The translations under genes were made by a program, and so were the position numbers. The notes beneath the pieces were generated by a model. The model worked only from the letters and a program-made list of their open reading frames with translations. It was not told where the DNA came from and ran no database searches. Source: Gelatiniphilus marinus (GTDB lineage: Bacteria > Bacteroidota > Bacteroidia > Flavobacteriales > Flavobacteriaceae). From it: DNA of 64,000 bases. Positions 1 to 9,051 of the stretch are shown here, in pieces. The stretch lies in the NCBI RefSeq assembly GCF_042678305.1, contig NZ_JBHUDT010000001.1. The stretch is one strand, 5' to 3'. The stretch's first letter is position 1. The number at the start of each line of letters is the position of its first letter.

Positions 1-1492
1 TAAGCTCTACTTTTTTAGGATCGACTAAAATAAACTTGACTTCAGCAGGGTGTTTCTTATATAATAGCGATGTTAAAACGGCATTTAAACCTACCGATTT
101 TCCTTGTCCAGTGGCGCCAGCCATAAGTAAGTGCGGCATTTTTGCCAAATCGACCACAAAGGTTTCGTTGCTAATGGTTTTGCCCAAAGCAACAGGCAAT
201 TGCATGTTGGAAGTTTGAAACTTTTTTGAAGCGATTACCGAACGCATCGACACAATGGTAGAGTTTTTATTGGGCACTTCAATACCAATAGTGCCTTTCC
301 CGGGGATGGGTGCAATAATACGAATACCAAGTGCAGATAGCGATAAGGCTATATCGTCTTCTAAATTTTTGATTTTTGAAATGCGCACACCGGCTTCGGG
401 AACAATTTCGTACAATGTAACCGTTGGGCCAATGGTAGCTTTTATGCTGGCGATACCTATTTTGTAATTGTTTAAGGTTTCAACAATTTTATTTTTGTTT
501 TCCTCAAGCTCTTCTTGATTGATGGTAATGCCTTCGGTATCGTATTTTTTTAGAAGATCGAGTGGCGGAAATTGATAGTTGCCCAACTCTAAAGTAGGGT
601 CGAATTGTCCAAAATCTTCAACCAGTTTGTTGGCTAGATTATCGGTTTCCGATTGTTCTTCGGCTAGGGTTTCAACCTTCATTTCCAAATCTGGTTCTTC
701 TTCTTTTTCTTCTTCTTCGGCAACCTTAAACTCCAAAGGCGTTTCGGTTTCCGTTTGGGTTTGTTTTGTTGCTGTGGGCTTATTGTTGTCTAACGGAATA
801 TCAAAAGCGGTTTTTATGGCTTCGGCCTCTTCAGATAAATTATTGTCCAACGCAATAGAAAATTCATCATTGGCTTGCGAGAGTTCATCTTTTATGTCCT
901 TTTTTGCAGATGTAAATAGTTTTGCTATACTTTGAAAAGTGAGTTTAAAACGGATGGCCAAATACGTGATTAAGCCAAATAAAAGCAAGAGCGATGTGCC
1001 TATTTTTCCTATATAATCTTGTAAAAAGGTGTTTACCTCGAAACCAATAGTGCCCCCAAGAATGTCGTTTTTATCACCAAAGAAACCAAAAAGAACAGAT
1101 AGCCAAATAACGATTAAAGTACCCCAAAACCAGTGTTTGCGCAATTTAGATTTGGCAATGTCCATAAGTACATAAACGCCAGAAAGGAAAACCAATCCGG
1201 ATATTATAAAAGCCGATACGCCAAAGCCACGTTGTATAAATAAGTCGCTTACCCAAGCACCGCTTTTACTTAACCAGTTTTGGGTTTTGGTTTCGCGAGA
1301 GGTAAAATTAGATAAGCTGCTTTGGTCTGCTTCGCCGGTAAAGAAAAACGAGATAAATGCAATGCAAAGCACGATGCCCAAAATAGCCAAAAAGCTACCT
1401 AAAACCAGTTTTTGCTGGCTTGATAACTTTAAATTTGGTTTTTTAATTTTGCGTTTTGGTGCTTTGTTAGCCTTTGTTTTTTTCTTCGCCAT
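1..1492 (-). CDS. ftsK: DNA translocase FtsK (N-terminal part, cut by window edge)
   Basis: About 497 residues of a membrane-anchored DNA translocase that pumps chromosome ends through the division septum. The ATG is at 1490-1492 and starts MAKKKTKANK, a Lys-rich cytoplasmic leader. Hydrophobic segments lie around residues 28-50, 88-110, 120-140 and 163-182, as in the four-helix FtsK N-domain. An acidic, low-complexity linker follows, then the alpha and beta translocase domains. The Walker A motif GATGQGKS lies near residue 460, close to the window edge, so the Walker B and gamma domains lie outside. Family knowledge gives the role in dimer resolution and segregation. It lies downstream of tpx and the DgkA-type gene on the same strand. 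Identification is firm and only completeness is unknown. Confidence 0.95.
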   Translation of the reverse strand, partial: MAKKKTKANKAPKRKIKKPNLKLSSQQKLVLGSFLAILGIVLCIAFISFFFTGEADQSSLSNFTSRETKTQNWLSKSGAWVSDLFIQRGFGVSAFIISGLVFLSGVYVLMDIAKSKLRKHWFWGTLIVIWLSVLFGFFGDKNDILGGTIGFEVNTFLQDYIGKIGTSLLLLFGLITYLAIRFKLTFQSIAKLFTSAKKDIKDELSQANDEFSIALDNNLSEEAEAIKTAFDIPLDNNKPTATKQTQTETETPLEFKVAEEEEKEEEPDLEMKVETLAEEQSETDNLANKLVEDFGQFDPTLELGNYQFPPLDLLKKYDTEGITINQEELEENKNKIVETLNNYKIGIASIKATIGPTVTLYEIVPEAGVRISKIKNLEDDIALSLSALGIRIIAPIPGKGTIGIEVPNKNSTIVSMRSVIASKKFQTSNMQLPVALGKTISNETFVVDLAKMPHLLMAGATGQGKSVGLNAVLTSLLYKKHPAEVKFILVDPKKVEL

Positions 1493-1604
1493 TAATGGTT
1501 TGTAATATCAAATTGAGATGCTGAAACAAGTTCAGGGTTGCATCGTTAAAAACGATTGAGCAAAAATACAAATTACTAACGTTTATCCTAAGGGTAATCG
1601 TATA

Positions 1605-1976
1605 TTAAAAAATCTTAGGAAGGTAAATTATAAACCCAATAATAATAGCAAAAATACTAGCAATAAAAACCGCACCAGCAGCAATATCTTTTATAAAGCC
1701 AATTTTTTTATGGTGCTCCGGATGTATAAAATCTGCAATAGCTTCTATGGCGGTGTTGATGCCTTCAATGCTAATAACCATGCCTATTGCTAAACATTGC
1801 AACATCCATTCGTTAGTTGAAATATTGAAAACGAATCCAGCAACAGTAACAATAACGGCGATGATAAACTGTATTTTTATACTCGCTTCTGTTTTTAAAA
1901 GGATAAGAGCACCTTTAAAAGCGTAACCCACGCTTTTTACGCGATTTACTAAAAAAGACTCTTTTTTTTTAGTCAT
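1605..1976 (-). CDS. dgkA: DgkA-family lipid kinase (undecaprenol/diacylglycerol kinase)
   Basis: A 123-residue integral membrane kinase, the usual size for the family. Three hydrophobic segments (about residues 35-52, 56-72, 97-118) surround the family signature with NTAIEAIAD and the DIAAGAV stretch, which carry the catalytic Glu and Asp residues. It should phosphorylate undecaprenol or diacylglycerol in the inner membrane. Its ATG overlaps the 3' end of tpx by 8 bp, so the two are probably translationally coupled. Gram-positive-like homologues act on undecaprenol. The exact substrate cannot be read from the sequence. Confidence 0.9.
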   Translation of the reverse strand: MTKKKESFLVNRVKSVGYAFKGALILLKTEASIKIQFIIAVIVTVAGFVFNISTNEWMLQCLAIGMVISIEGINTAIEAIADFIHPEHHKKIGFIKDIAAGAVFIASIFAIIIGFIIYLPKIF

Positions 1977-2475
1977 CCATTAAAGCTTCTAAAGCTGCTT
2001 TGTAGTTGGGTTCATCAACGGTTTCGCTAACTTGTTCGGTGTATTTAACGTTGTGATTTTCGTCTAAAACCACTACGCAACGCGAATGTAAAGCTTCCAA
2101 TGGGCCATCAATAAAGTTTAAACCGTATGCTTTACCGAAACTACCATTTTTATAATCAGACAAGCTAATCACGTTTTCTAAACCTTCGGCGCCACAAAAG
2201 CGTGCGTGTGCAAATGGCAAATCGTGCGAAATACAAAGTACTTTAGTGTTTTCCAGTACGCTTGCTTCTTGATTGAAGGTTCGTACAGATTGTGCACAAG
2301 TACCTGTGTCAACACTTGGGAAAATGTTTAAAACCAATTTACTTCCCTTATAATTACTTAGGCTATGCGTTGATAAATCTGTTGCCGTTAGTAAAAAATC
2401 TGGTGCTTTAGTGCCCGTTTTTGGTAAATTTCCTGAGGTGTTTATTGGGTTTCCTTTTAATGTAACTGTTGCCAT
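1969..2475 (-). CDS. tpx: Thiol peroxidase Tpx (atypical 2-Cys peroxiredoxin)
   Basis: 168 residues, full length for Tpx. The protein reduces hydroperoxides using thioredoxin. The peroxidatic Cys is in the motif DTGTCAQSVRTFN, and the resolving Cys is in ARFCGAEGLENV, the spacing typical of the atypical 2-Cys Tpx group. No signal peptide is visible, so a cytoplasmic location is expected. It is divergent from katG across a 263-bp AT-rich interval, so two peroxide-removing genes share one intergenic region. The downstream lipid kinase gene overlaps it by 8 bp. The identification is secure. Confidence 0.95.
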   Translation of the reverse strand: MATVTLKGNPINTSGNLPKTGTKAPDFLLTATDLSTHSLSNYKGSKLVLNIFPSVDTGTCAQSVRTFNQEASVLENTKVLCISHDLPFAHARFCGAEGLENVISLSDYKNGSFGKAYGLNFIDGPLEALHSRCVVVLDENHNVKYTEQVSETVDEPNYKAALEALMDD

Positions 2476-2738
2476 AATTTTATTTTTTTATTAGAGCATC
2501 TAAAATAGGAATATTTAATAGCTTATTCTTATTAATTTAAATTTTGTTAACATTTAAGCTTAATTTTTGTATCGTTATAAACTTATATCTTCATATCTTA
2601 AAACTATCAAATATATAATAATGATAGGTTTTATCAATTTCAATATCACTATTAAGAATAAGGGTTTTGTTTTTACAGTGTTTTAAATTATTAATTTTAA
2701 AAACATATTCTATCAACAATCATAAAAACTAAACTAAT

Positions 2739-4964
2739 ATGGACAAAAACATTAATAACGGTGAAGCATGGGACATAAATGAGTCTAATGCCGGTAAATG
2801 CCCTTTTTTAAGTGGAGACCAAAAAAAAACCGCTGGTCGTGGCACAAGCAACAGAGATTGGTGGCCTAACGAGCTGAAGCTAAATATTCTTAGGCAAAAC
2901 GCAGCAAAATCAAATCCTATGGGGTCTGCTTTTAACTATGCAAAAGCCTTTAATAGCATCGATTATTTTGCTTTAAAACAAGACCTTATCGATTTAATGA
3001 CAGACTCTCAAGATTGGTGGCCAGCAGATTATGGGCATTACGGAGGCTTAATGATTAGAATGGCTTGGCATAGTGCAGGAACCTACAGAGTTGGAGATGG
3101 TAGAGGTGGAGCCTCAACCGGAAATCAGCGTTTTGCACCTTTAAACAGTTGGCCTGATAACGGAAATTTAGATAAAGCCCGTTTATTGTTATGGCCAGTA
3201 AAAAAGAAATATGGAAATAAAATTTCTTGGGCAGATTTAATGATTCTTGCAGGAAACTGCGCTTTAGAATCCATGGGTTTTAAAACATTTGGATTTGCCG
3301 GCGGACGCGAAGACGTTTGGGAGCCAGAACAAGATATTTATTGGGGAAGCGAAACCGGATGGTTAGACAACGATGAGCGTTACGACACTAGCGATGGTGA
3401 TTTAGAAGGGCATTTAGGGGCTGTACACATGGGCTTGATTTATGTAAACCCTGAAGGGCCAAATGGGGTACCAGACCCCTTAAAATCTGCTCACGATATA
3501 AGAATTACCTTTGGCCGTATGGCCATGAACGATGAAGAAACAGTAGCACTAGTTGCCGGTGGGCATACTTTTGGAAAGGCACACGGAGCTGCAAACCCCG
3601 ATGAATATGTTGGTAAAGAACCCCATGGCGCAGCTATTGAAGAAATGAGCACAGGTTGGAAAAACACTTACGGAACTGGAGTTTTAGATGATGCCATTAC
3701 AAGCGGCTTAGAAGGTGCGTGGACACCAAACCCTACGCGTTGGAATGAAGAGTATTTTGATGTCTTGCTAAATTATGACTGGGAATTAACCAAAAGTCCG
3801 GCCGGAGCGCATCAATGGACTCCAACAAACCCAGATGCTAAAAAAGCACCCAAAGCCGGAGACCCAAACGGCAAACAAGCCTTAATGATGACTACCGCAG
3901 ATATAGCCCTGAAAATGGATCCAGATTTCTTAAAAATATCCGAAGGTTTTCATAAAGATCACAAAGCTTTTGAAGATGCTTTTGCACGTGCGTGGTATAA
4001 ATTAACACATCGCGATATGGGACCAATCCATCGCTATCTTGGGCCAGAGGTGCCTAAAGAAGAGTTGTTGTGGCAAGATCCAATTCCTGAGGTTAATTAC
4101 ACCTTGGGTGAAGCAGATATAGCTAAATTAAAAAAGATGGTTTTAGCATCTGGTTTATCGATTTCGCAATTAATTAAAACAGCATGGGCTTCGGCTTCTA
4201 CGTTTAGAGGATCGGACATGCGAGGAGGGGCCAACGGTGGCCGTTTGCGCTTAGAACCTCAAAGAAGCTGGGAAGTTAATAATCCAGCCGAATTAAACAA
4301 AGTGTTAAACACCCTTGAAGCTATTCAAAACGAATTTAACGGTACCATTTCTATGGCAGATTTAATTGTTTTGGCAGGAACGGCTGCGGTAGAAGAAGCT
4401 GCAAAAAGAGCAGGACATCAAGTTTCGGTACCTTTTACTCAAGGCAGAGGCGACGCGTCTCAAGAACAAACCGATATAGAATCTTTTGGATATTTAGAGC
4501 CCTTGGCTGATGGATTTAGAAATTATATGAATTCAAAATTAAAAGCCGTCGCCGATGAAGATTTATTGGTTGACCGCGCAAACCTATTAACGCTTTCTAT
4601 TCCGGAAATGACCGTTTTAGTTGGTGGCTTACGTGTGTTAGGAGCAAATTATAACGGGTCTGATTATGGCGTTTTCACAGATAATGTTGGAAGCTTAACC
4701 AACGATTTTTTTACTAATATTCTTGATTTTACCTATACTTGGAGCGCAACTTCTAATGATGATAAGGTTTTTGAAGGGCGCGACCGAAGAACCGGAGCTG
4801 TAAAGTTTAAAGGCACTCGTGCCGATTTGATTTTTGGCTCTCATACTGAACTTCGTGCTATTGCTGAAGTTTATGCCGCTAGCGACGGACAAGAAAAATT
4901 TGTAAACGATTTTGTTGCAGCCTGGACAAAAGTGATGAACTTAGATCGTTTTGATTTAAAATAA
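2739..4964 (+). CDS. katG: Catalase-peroxidase KatG
   Basis: 741 residues, the normal full length for the two-domain haem catalase-peroxidase that dismutates hydrogen peroxide. The Met-Tyr-Trp adduct that gives catalase activity can be placed at W110 (RMAWHSAGTYR), Y235 (GLIYVNPEGPNG) and M261 (FGRMAMND). H111 is the distal His, and the proximal His is in VAGGHTFGKAHG. The C-terminal half repeats the peroxidase fold without haem. No signal peptide is present. It is divergent from tpx and followed after about 90 bp by an ankyrin-repeat gene, a pairing also known for catalase genes in other bacteria. I could not define an operator upstream. Confidence 0.97.
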   Translation: MDKNINNGEAWDINESNAGKCPFLSGDQKKTAGRGTSNRDWWPNELKLNILRQNAAKSNPMGSAFNYAKAFNSIDYFALKQDLIDLMTDSQDWWPADYGHYGGLMIRMAWHSAGTYRVGDGRGGASTGNQRFAPLNSWPDNGNLDKARLLLWPVKKKYGNKISWADLMILAGNCALESMGFKTFGFAGGREDVWEPEQDIYWGSETGWLDNDERYDTSDGDLEGHLGAVHMGLIYVNPEGPNGVPDPLKSAHDIRITFGRMAMNDEETVALVAGGHTFGKAHGAANPDEYVGKEPHGAAIEEMSTGWKNTYGTGVLDDAITSGLEGAWTPNPTRWNEEYFDVLLNYDWELTKSPAGAHQWTPTNPDAKKAPKAGDPNGKQALMMTTADIALKMDPDFLKISEGFHKDHKAFEDAFARAWYKLTHRDMGPIHRYLGPEVPKEELLWQDPIPEVNYTLGEADIAKLKKMVLASGLSISQLIKTAWASASTFRGSDMRGGANGGRLRLEPQRSWEVNNPAELNKVLNTLEAIQNEFNGTISMADLIVLAGTAAVEEAAKRAGHQVSVPFTQGRGDASQEQTDIESFGYLEPLADGFRNYMNSKLKAVADEDLLVDRANLLTLSIPEMTVLVGGLRVLGANYNGSDYGVFTDNVGSLTNDFFTNILDFTYTWSATSNDDKVFEGRDRRTGAVKFKGTRADLIFGSHTELRAIAEVYAASDGQEKFVNDFVAAWTKVMNLDRFDLK

Positions 4965-5056
4965 AATGTTAATTATCTTTTAAGCGCAGTCGAAAGCTTG
5001 TTAAGCCCAAAACTGGAAAGGATTCGGCTGTGCTCAAACTTATTTGTAATAAATTA

Positions 5057-5527
5057 ATGAACGAAATAGAGCTGTTTTTTAATACCATTCAGCAAGGTAA
5101 AATAGAGCATGTAAAAGCTCAATTACAAAGAAATCCAAATTTAGTTAGTACAAAAGATACCAGAGGATTTACGCCTTTAATCTTCGCTTCTTATTTTAAT
5201 AAAAACGATGTTGTTGAAACACTATTAAATTTTAAGGCTGAAATAGATGCTACAGATAGTTCTGGAAATACCGCCCTTATTGGCGTTGCTTTTAAAGGAA
5301 ATACAGATCTAGCTGCTTTACTAATACAAAAAGGAGCAAACCTAAATGCTAAAAATAACCAAGGAATAACCCCGCTTATTTTTGCAACTATGTACAATCA
5401 AACAAAAATGGTTGCAATGCTGTTAAAGCATAAAGCCGATGTAACTTGTAAAGATAAAACTGGTAAAACAGCTTTAGATTTTGCAAAAGAAAAAGGCTTT
5501 AAAGCTATTATAGCCCTTTTTAATTAG
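5057..5527 (+). CDS. Ankyrin-repeat protein next to katG
   Basis: 156 residues from the chosen ATG (MNEIELFFNTIQ). An in-frame start at 5030 would add nine residues (MLKLICNKL) that do not look like part of the fold. It contains about four ankyrin repeats, with the recurring pattern G-TPLIFA/TALIGVA and helical L-ALLIQKGANLNAK units. No signal peptide is seen. Ankyrin proteins beside catalase genes (the AnkB type of Pseudomonas) are required for full catalase activity, so a support role for KatG is a reasonable inference from position. It is convergent with the PLP enzyme gene, only 14 bp away. The molecular partner is not known from sequence. Confidence 0.85.
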   Translation: MNEIELFFNTIQQGKIEHVKAQLQRNPNLVSTKDTRGFTPLIFASYFNKNDVVETLLNFKAEIDATDSSGNTALIGVAFKGNTDLAALLIQKGANLNAKNNQGITPLIFATMYNQTKMVAMLLKHKADVTCKDKTGKTALDFAKEKGFKAIIALFN

Positions 5528-5541
5528 TGATTAAGGGGTTT

Positions 5542-7398
5542 TCAAATGCTATCAACAAAATCTAAAAAAACCTTTTTATGGCGTTCTAAATCCATATCAG
5601 GAGAAAGCGCAACACGAGCTATATAATCTTTATCTCCTTCTTTGGTGGTGCCTTGGGTAGATGTAGCGGGTATGGTCCAATAACAGCCTTTTAATTGTCC
5701 GTAACTTACACAATGCTTGCTTTGGTTGGGGATTTTGCTAATCATTAAACGAATGAGTTTATGGTTTAATGCTCTTTTATGGGCTTCTTTTTCTTCTGCG
5801 GTATCTCCTTTTGTTGGAAGATCTAATGAAAAAACAGAGGGTGTAAAACCCTGTTTTGCTAGTTCTTGGGAAACAAAATTGATTTTCGCATTTGGTAAGT
5901 TTTTACCAATAAAGTTTACAAATTCGCGGGTGTTTTTATAAGCATCGATTATTCGCTGATTCATTGTGGGCAGTTGTTTTGCCAATATTTTCATTTGAGT
6001 ATCTGTAGCCTCATTATCGCAAAGTTTCAGATGTAATTCTATCTTATCCATTATAATTTCCGTTTTTTTATTTCCTACGCAGTAGCCAGCAGTACACAGC
6101 CCGCCACTTGCAAATTTAGATCCGCTAGCATAAGAAATGGTTTTAAGGGTTGAAAATATTTTTCCTTCACCTAAAAATTGAACATTAGGACAAAATGTTT
6201 GATCTAAAATAAAAACAGGGTTTATAGCCAATGTACCTTTGCTTGTTTTGCGTTTTGCACTTAAAACAGCTTTTAGTTGCTTCAGGTTTGGGACTTCAAC
6301 TCTTGGGTTTGTTGGTATTTCGGCAATTATAAAAGGTACAGCATCTTCTATGGCGATTTGGTTTAAAACGGTATCAAGGCTTTCTACCATATTATTGTCG
6401 CCATCAACGGGTAAATCTACAATTTCAACAAGCTTGTTGCAAGTGGCAACACGTCTTGCTTGGTCGTTTGTACCGCCATAACAGTTTGGTGGAACTATAA
6501 ATTTTATGGTCTTTCCTTTATGCTTTTCCAGTGCATTATCAATAAGTCCCATCATAATCGCATATTGAATAGATAAACCGCTAGAAGCAACAAGTGCTTT
6601 TGTTTTCGAGCCTGAAATGGTTGCAATAGCATCTAAAACAATAGCTTTGTTTGTTTTGTAATGTGCCAATTTATTTTGTGAAGATGGATGTGTTAGCCGT
6701 TTTAAAGCTGAAAGGCAATTGGCTGGTGTCATGGCAATAGTCTCTCTTCTTCGTACATGCTGAATGTTTGGGATATAGTGGTTGTTTTGTTTGCCGTTTA
6801 CAACTAATATGCTTCCAAAGTGCTGGTGGGTATTAATGAAAAAATCGATATTTGGGTTTAAATTAAAATAAGTTATATTGTCTTGCTGAGAAATTAATAT
6901 GGTACTATTGGCATGCTGAAAGTTTTCGGGACTTGAAATGGCCGATAGGTTTTCAATTTTTCTTAGAGTAAATTTATATCCATAAACTTGTTTTATCACT
7001 TCGGCATCAAAACACTTTGGTAATTCGCCATTGTACAAAATTTGGGTGTTTTTGTTAGCTAATAAATTGTTTCTTAAAATGGCTAAAATAGGCATGGTTT
7101 TAGATGAAAAACCAATAACTTGTTCTGGTTTTATATGGTTTAATTTAGCCACGGCCCATTCCAATACGCAAGATAAGGGATGGCCCAGTCTAACATAGTC
7201 GTAAGCAGTTGGTAATTGATGGAGGGCTGATAATTGAGAATTATTGGTGTTGAATAAGGTTTCAAACTGCTCTAAAAATTCTGTTTTTGCCAATTGCTCG
7301 TTGTAAATATCTAATCGATGTGTTGTTAGGTTAAGCCAATCTGCGGGCATGTTTCCCAATACGTCTTTAATATAGATTAGCATTTTGTTTTCCTTCAT
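5542..7398 (-). CDS. Cys/Met-metabolism-type PLP enzyme, large form
   Basis: 618 residues, much longer than the roughly 400 of cystathionine gamma-synthase or lyase. The core, from about residue 230, carries the family fold: a Gly-rich phosphate region near LVASSGLSIQYAIMMG, the segment IIAEIPTNPRVEVPNLKQL, and a likely PLP-binding Lys in SYASGSKFASGG. The first 200 residues are an extra N-terminal part with no motif I recognise. No signal peptide is seen. The reaction cannot be assigned: sulfur amino-acid elimination or replacement is only a family-level guess. It is followed on the same strand by no close partner and converges with the ankyrin gene. Confidence 0.75.
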   Translation of the reverse strand: MKENKMLIYIKDVLGNMPADWLNLTTHRLDIYNEQLAKTEFLEQFETLFNTNNSQLSALHQLPTAYDYVRLGHPLSCVLEWAVAKLNHIKPEQVIGFSSKTMPILAILRNNLLANKNTQILYNGELPKCFDAEVIKQVYGYKFTLRKIENLSAISSPENFQHANSTILISQQDNITYFNLNPNIDFFINTHQHFGSILVVNGKQNNHYIPNIQHVRRRETIAMTPANCLSALKRLTHPSSQNKLAHYKTNKAIVLDAIATISGSKTKALVASSGLSIQYAIMMGLIDNALEKHKGKTIKFIVPPNCYGGTNDQARRVATCNKLVEIVDLPVDGDNNMVESLDTVLNQIAIEDAVPFIIAEIPTNPRVEVPNLKQLKAVLSAKRKTSKGTLAINPVFILDQTFCPNVQFLGEGKIFSTLKTISYASGSKFASGGLCTAGYCVGNKKTEIIMDKIELHLKLCDNEATDTQMKILAKQLPTMNQRIIDAYKNTREFVNFIGKNLPNAKINFVSQELAKQGFTPSVFSLDLPTKGDTAEEKEAHKRALNHKLIRLMISKIPNQSKHCVSYGQLKGCYWTIPATSTQGTTKEGDKDYIARVALSPDMDLERHKKVFLDFVDSI

Positions 7399-7507
7399 AA
7401 TTTCTGTTTTTAGAAAGGTTGGTAATATACATTAATTAGATTTTTTATTAAATCGATTTAAAGTTTTTAGTTATGCATTTAAACAGATTTTAGTTTGGCA
7501 CAAAATA

Positions 7508-7541
7508 AAAAAACCACTCTGCTTTAGCAAAGTGGTTTTGT
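7508..7541. terminator. Rho-independent terminator below the peroxiredoxin cluster
   Basis: The stem AAAACCACT / AGTGGTTTT (7510-7518 with 7531-7539) has a small internal stem in its loop and A/T runs on both outer sides, so it can stop transcription from either direction. It sits just past the stop codon of the DUF6952 gene. Confidence 0.8.
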
Positions 7542-7567
7542 AAACTGCAATTTTTCTTTTTCAATTT

Positions 7568-7825
7568 TTATTTGTCTATAGACCCCATTACGCGGCCCAT
7601 AAAACTATTTAATGCTTCTTTTTTCGGGGTGCCGGTTTTTGTTATTTTGTTAACCTCTATGGCACCATACATGTTGGAAATAAGTTCGCCAATAACATCG
7701 AGTTCTTCATCTTTTAAAGATGGCACTTCGGTTAAGGCTTCTAAGGTTTCAATGGTTTCAATAACGAAATCCTCGTCGTTGTCCTCAATAAACTGCGTTA
7801 GGTGTTTAATAACTGGTAGCTTCAT
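7568..7825 (-). CDS. DUF6952-type small acidic protein
   Basis: 85 residues, acidic, helical, with no cysteine and no membrane segment. It matches what I know as the DUF6952 family, which in Flavobacteriia follows peroxiredoxin and thioredoxin genes. Here it is the last gene of that trio, 47 bp after the thioredoxin-like gene, with a terminator behind it. The constant neighbourhood suggests a role in peroxide or thiol metabolism, but no reaction can be read from the sequence. The ATG at 7823-7825 starts MKLPVIKHLTQF. Confidence 0.8.
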   Translation of the reverse strand: MKLPVIKHLTQFIEDNDEDFVIETIETLEALTEVPSLKDEELDVIGELISNMYGAIEVNKITKTGTPKKEALNSFMGRVMGSIDK

Positions 7826-7872
7826 TAATAATTTATTTTTAATTTCCGCGAAAGCGAAAATCTTATTTGTTT

Positions 7873-8181
7873 TTAAATAACTTCTTCTACAAGTTGCTTT
7901 AAAACCTCAAATTTGTTGGTTTGTACTTGGTTTACAAAGTTTCCGTTTTTAAAGGTTGCAAATGTTGGTAAATTATCAACAGTTGCTAATTTTCTGCTTT
8001 CTGTGAACTTTTCCGCATCTGCGATAACAAAAGTAACACCTTCAATCTCTGAGGCTAGTTTTTTTACTTTTGGTTTCATAATGCGGCAGTTACCACACCA
8101 AGTAGCTGAATATTGTACAACCACAGTTTGGTTTTCTTTTACAATGGTTTCTAAATTGTCTTGTTCTAATTCTTTTACCAT
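7873..8181 (-). CDS. Thioredoxin-family protein
   Basis: 102 residues, a single thioredoxin fold with the redox motif WCGNC in SATWCGNCRIMKP and the expected cis-Pro in DNLPTFATF. The CGNC centre differs from the classical CGPC, which usually changes the redox potential. No signal peptide is present, so it should act in the cytoplasm. Its place between a 2-Cys peroxiredoxin and a DUF6952 gene suggests that it is the dedicated reductant of that peroxiredoxin (inference). A 15-bp hairpin separates it from the peroxiredoxin gene. Confidence 0.9.
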   Translation of the reverse strand: MVKELEQDNLETIVKENQTVVVQYSATWCGNCRIMKPKVKKLASEIEGVTFVIADAEKFTESRKLATVDNLPTFATFKNGNFVNQVQTNKFEVLKQLVEEVI

Positions 8182-8211
8182 GATTTAATTTTTTGTTTAG
8201 AGCGGCTATAA

Positions 8212-8247
8212 TAAACCATCTTAATAAAAATGTATTAAGATGGTTTA
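8212..8247. repeat. Perfect 15-bp intercistronic hairpin
   Basis: The arms at 8212-8226 and 8233-8247 pair perfectly (TAAACCATCTTAATA and its complement) with a 6-nt loop, between the peroxiredoxin and thioredoxin genes. No clear U-run follows on the minus strand, so it may be an attenuator or an mRNA-stabilising or processing site rather than a full terminator. Confidence 0.7.
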
Positions 8248-8273
8248 ATTAGGCTTGTAATTGATTTTATTTT

Positions 8274-8918
8274 TTAGTTTGCATGTGCAGCTAAATACTC
8301 TGCTGTAGCTTTAGAGTTGGCGCCCATGGCTTCTTTACCTTCTTCCCAGTTTGCGGGACAAACCTCGCCTTTTTCTTGTACGTGCGTTAAGGCATCTACC
8401 AAACGAATGTACTCGCCAACATTTCTGCCAATAGGCATGTTGTTGATGCTTTCGTGTTGCACAATGCCATCTTCGTCAATAATGTATGTAGCTCTGTAAG
8501 TTACGTTATCGCCCTCAACTTGAACGGTTCCTGTTTCTTCGTCGTAAGTTTCGTTGGTAATGTCTAAAATACCTAATATGCTAGAAAGGTTTCTGTTGCT
8601 GTCTGCAAGAATTGGGTAGGTTACGCCTTCAATTCCACCATTGTCTTTTGCGGTGTTTAACCATGCAAAATGAACTTCTGGAGTATCGCAAGATGCACCT
8701 ATTACTAGGGTGTTTCTTTTTTCGAATTCGCCTAATGCCGCTTGAAACGCATGTAATTCTGTTGGGCATACAAAAGTAAAATCTTTTGGATACCAAAACA
8801 GCACCACCTTTTTCTTGTTGTTTACTGCTTCTTCTAATACGTTTACTTTAAAAGTGTCGCCCATTTCGTTCATGGCGTCAACGTTTAAATTCGGGAATTT
8901 TTTTCCTACAAATGACAT
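8274..8918 (-). CDS. 2-Cys peroxiredoxin (AhpC/Prx1 type)
   Basis: 214 residues, full length. The peroxidatic Cys is in DFTFVCPTELHAF and the resolving Cys in GEVCPANW near the C-terminus, as in typical 2-Cys peroxiredoxins. It reduces hydrogen peroxide and organic hydroperoxides in the cytoplasm. It is the first gene of the peroxiredoxin / thioredoxin / DUF6952 cluster. A TATATTTG promoter element lies 38 bp upstream of its ATG. No AhpF-type reductase is next to it, which fits reduction by the neighbouring thioredoxin. The identification is firm, while the exact subfamily name is less so. Confidence 0.93.
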   Translation of the reverse strand: MSFVGKKFPNLNVDAMNEMGDTFKVNVLEEAVNNKKKVVLFWYPKDFTFVCPTELHAFQAALGEFEKRNTLVIGASCDTPEVHFAWLNTAKDNGGIEGVTYPILADSNRNLSSILGILDITNETYDEETGTVQVEGDNVTYRATYIIDEDGIVQHESINNMPIGRNVGEYIRLVDALTHVQEKGEVCPANWEEGKEAMGANSKATAEYLAAHAN

Positions 8919-8955
8919 GTGAATTTTATTTTAATTGTTAATGATTTCTTTGGTG

Positions 8956-8963
8956 CAAATATA
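8956..8963 (-). promoter_or_regulatory. -7 promoter element for the peroxiredoxin gene
   Basis: The minus strand reads TATATTTG, an exact match to the Bacteroidota -7 consensus TAnnTTTG, 38 bp before the peroxiredoxin ATG. No clear TTG was found at the ideal -33 spacing. Confidence 0.5.
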
Positions 8964-9051
8964 GAATTCCAATACATTATTAAGCAGAAATAAAATTCAA
9001 TTTTCTTATTTATTAATAGATATTACTTATAGTTAAAAATAGTTTTGATAA

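Noticed and set aside
2624..2652. ATAG..CTAT pattern upstream of katG as an OxyR site
   Set aside because: Spacing does not fit the four-element ATAG/CTAT pattern of OxyR, and similar matches are expected by chance in AT-rich DNA.
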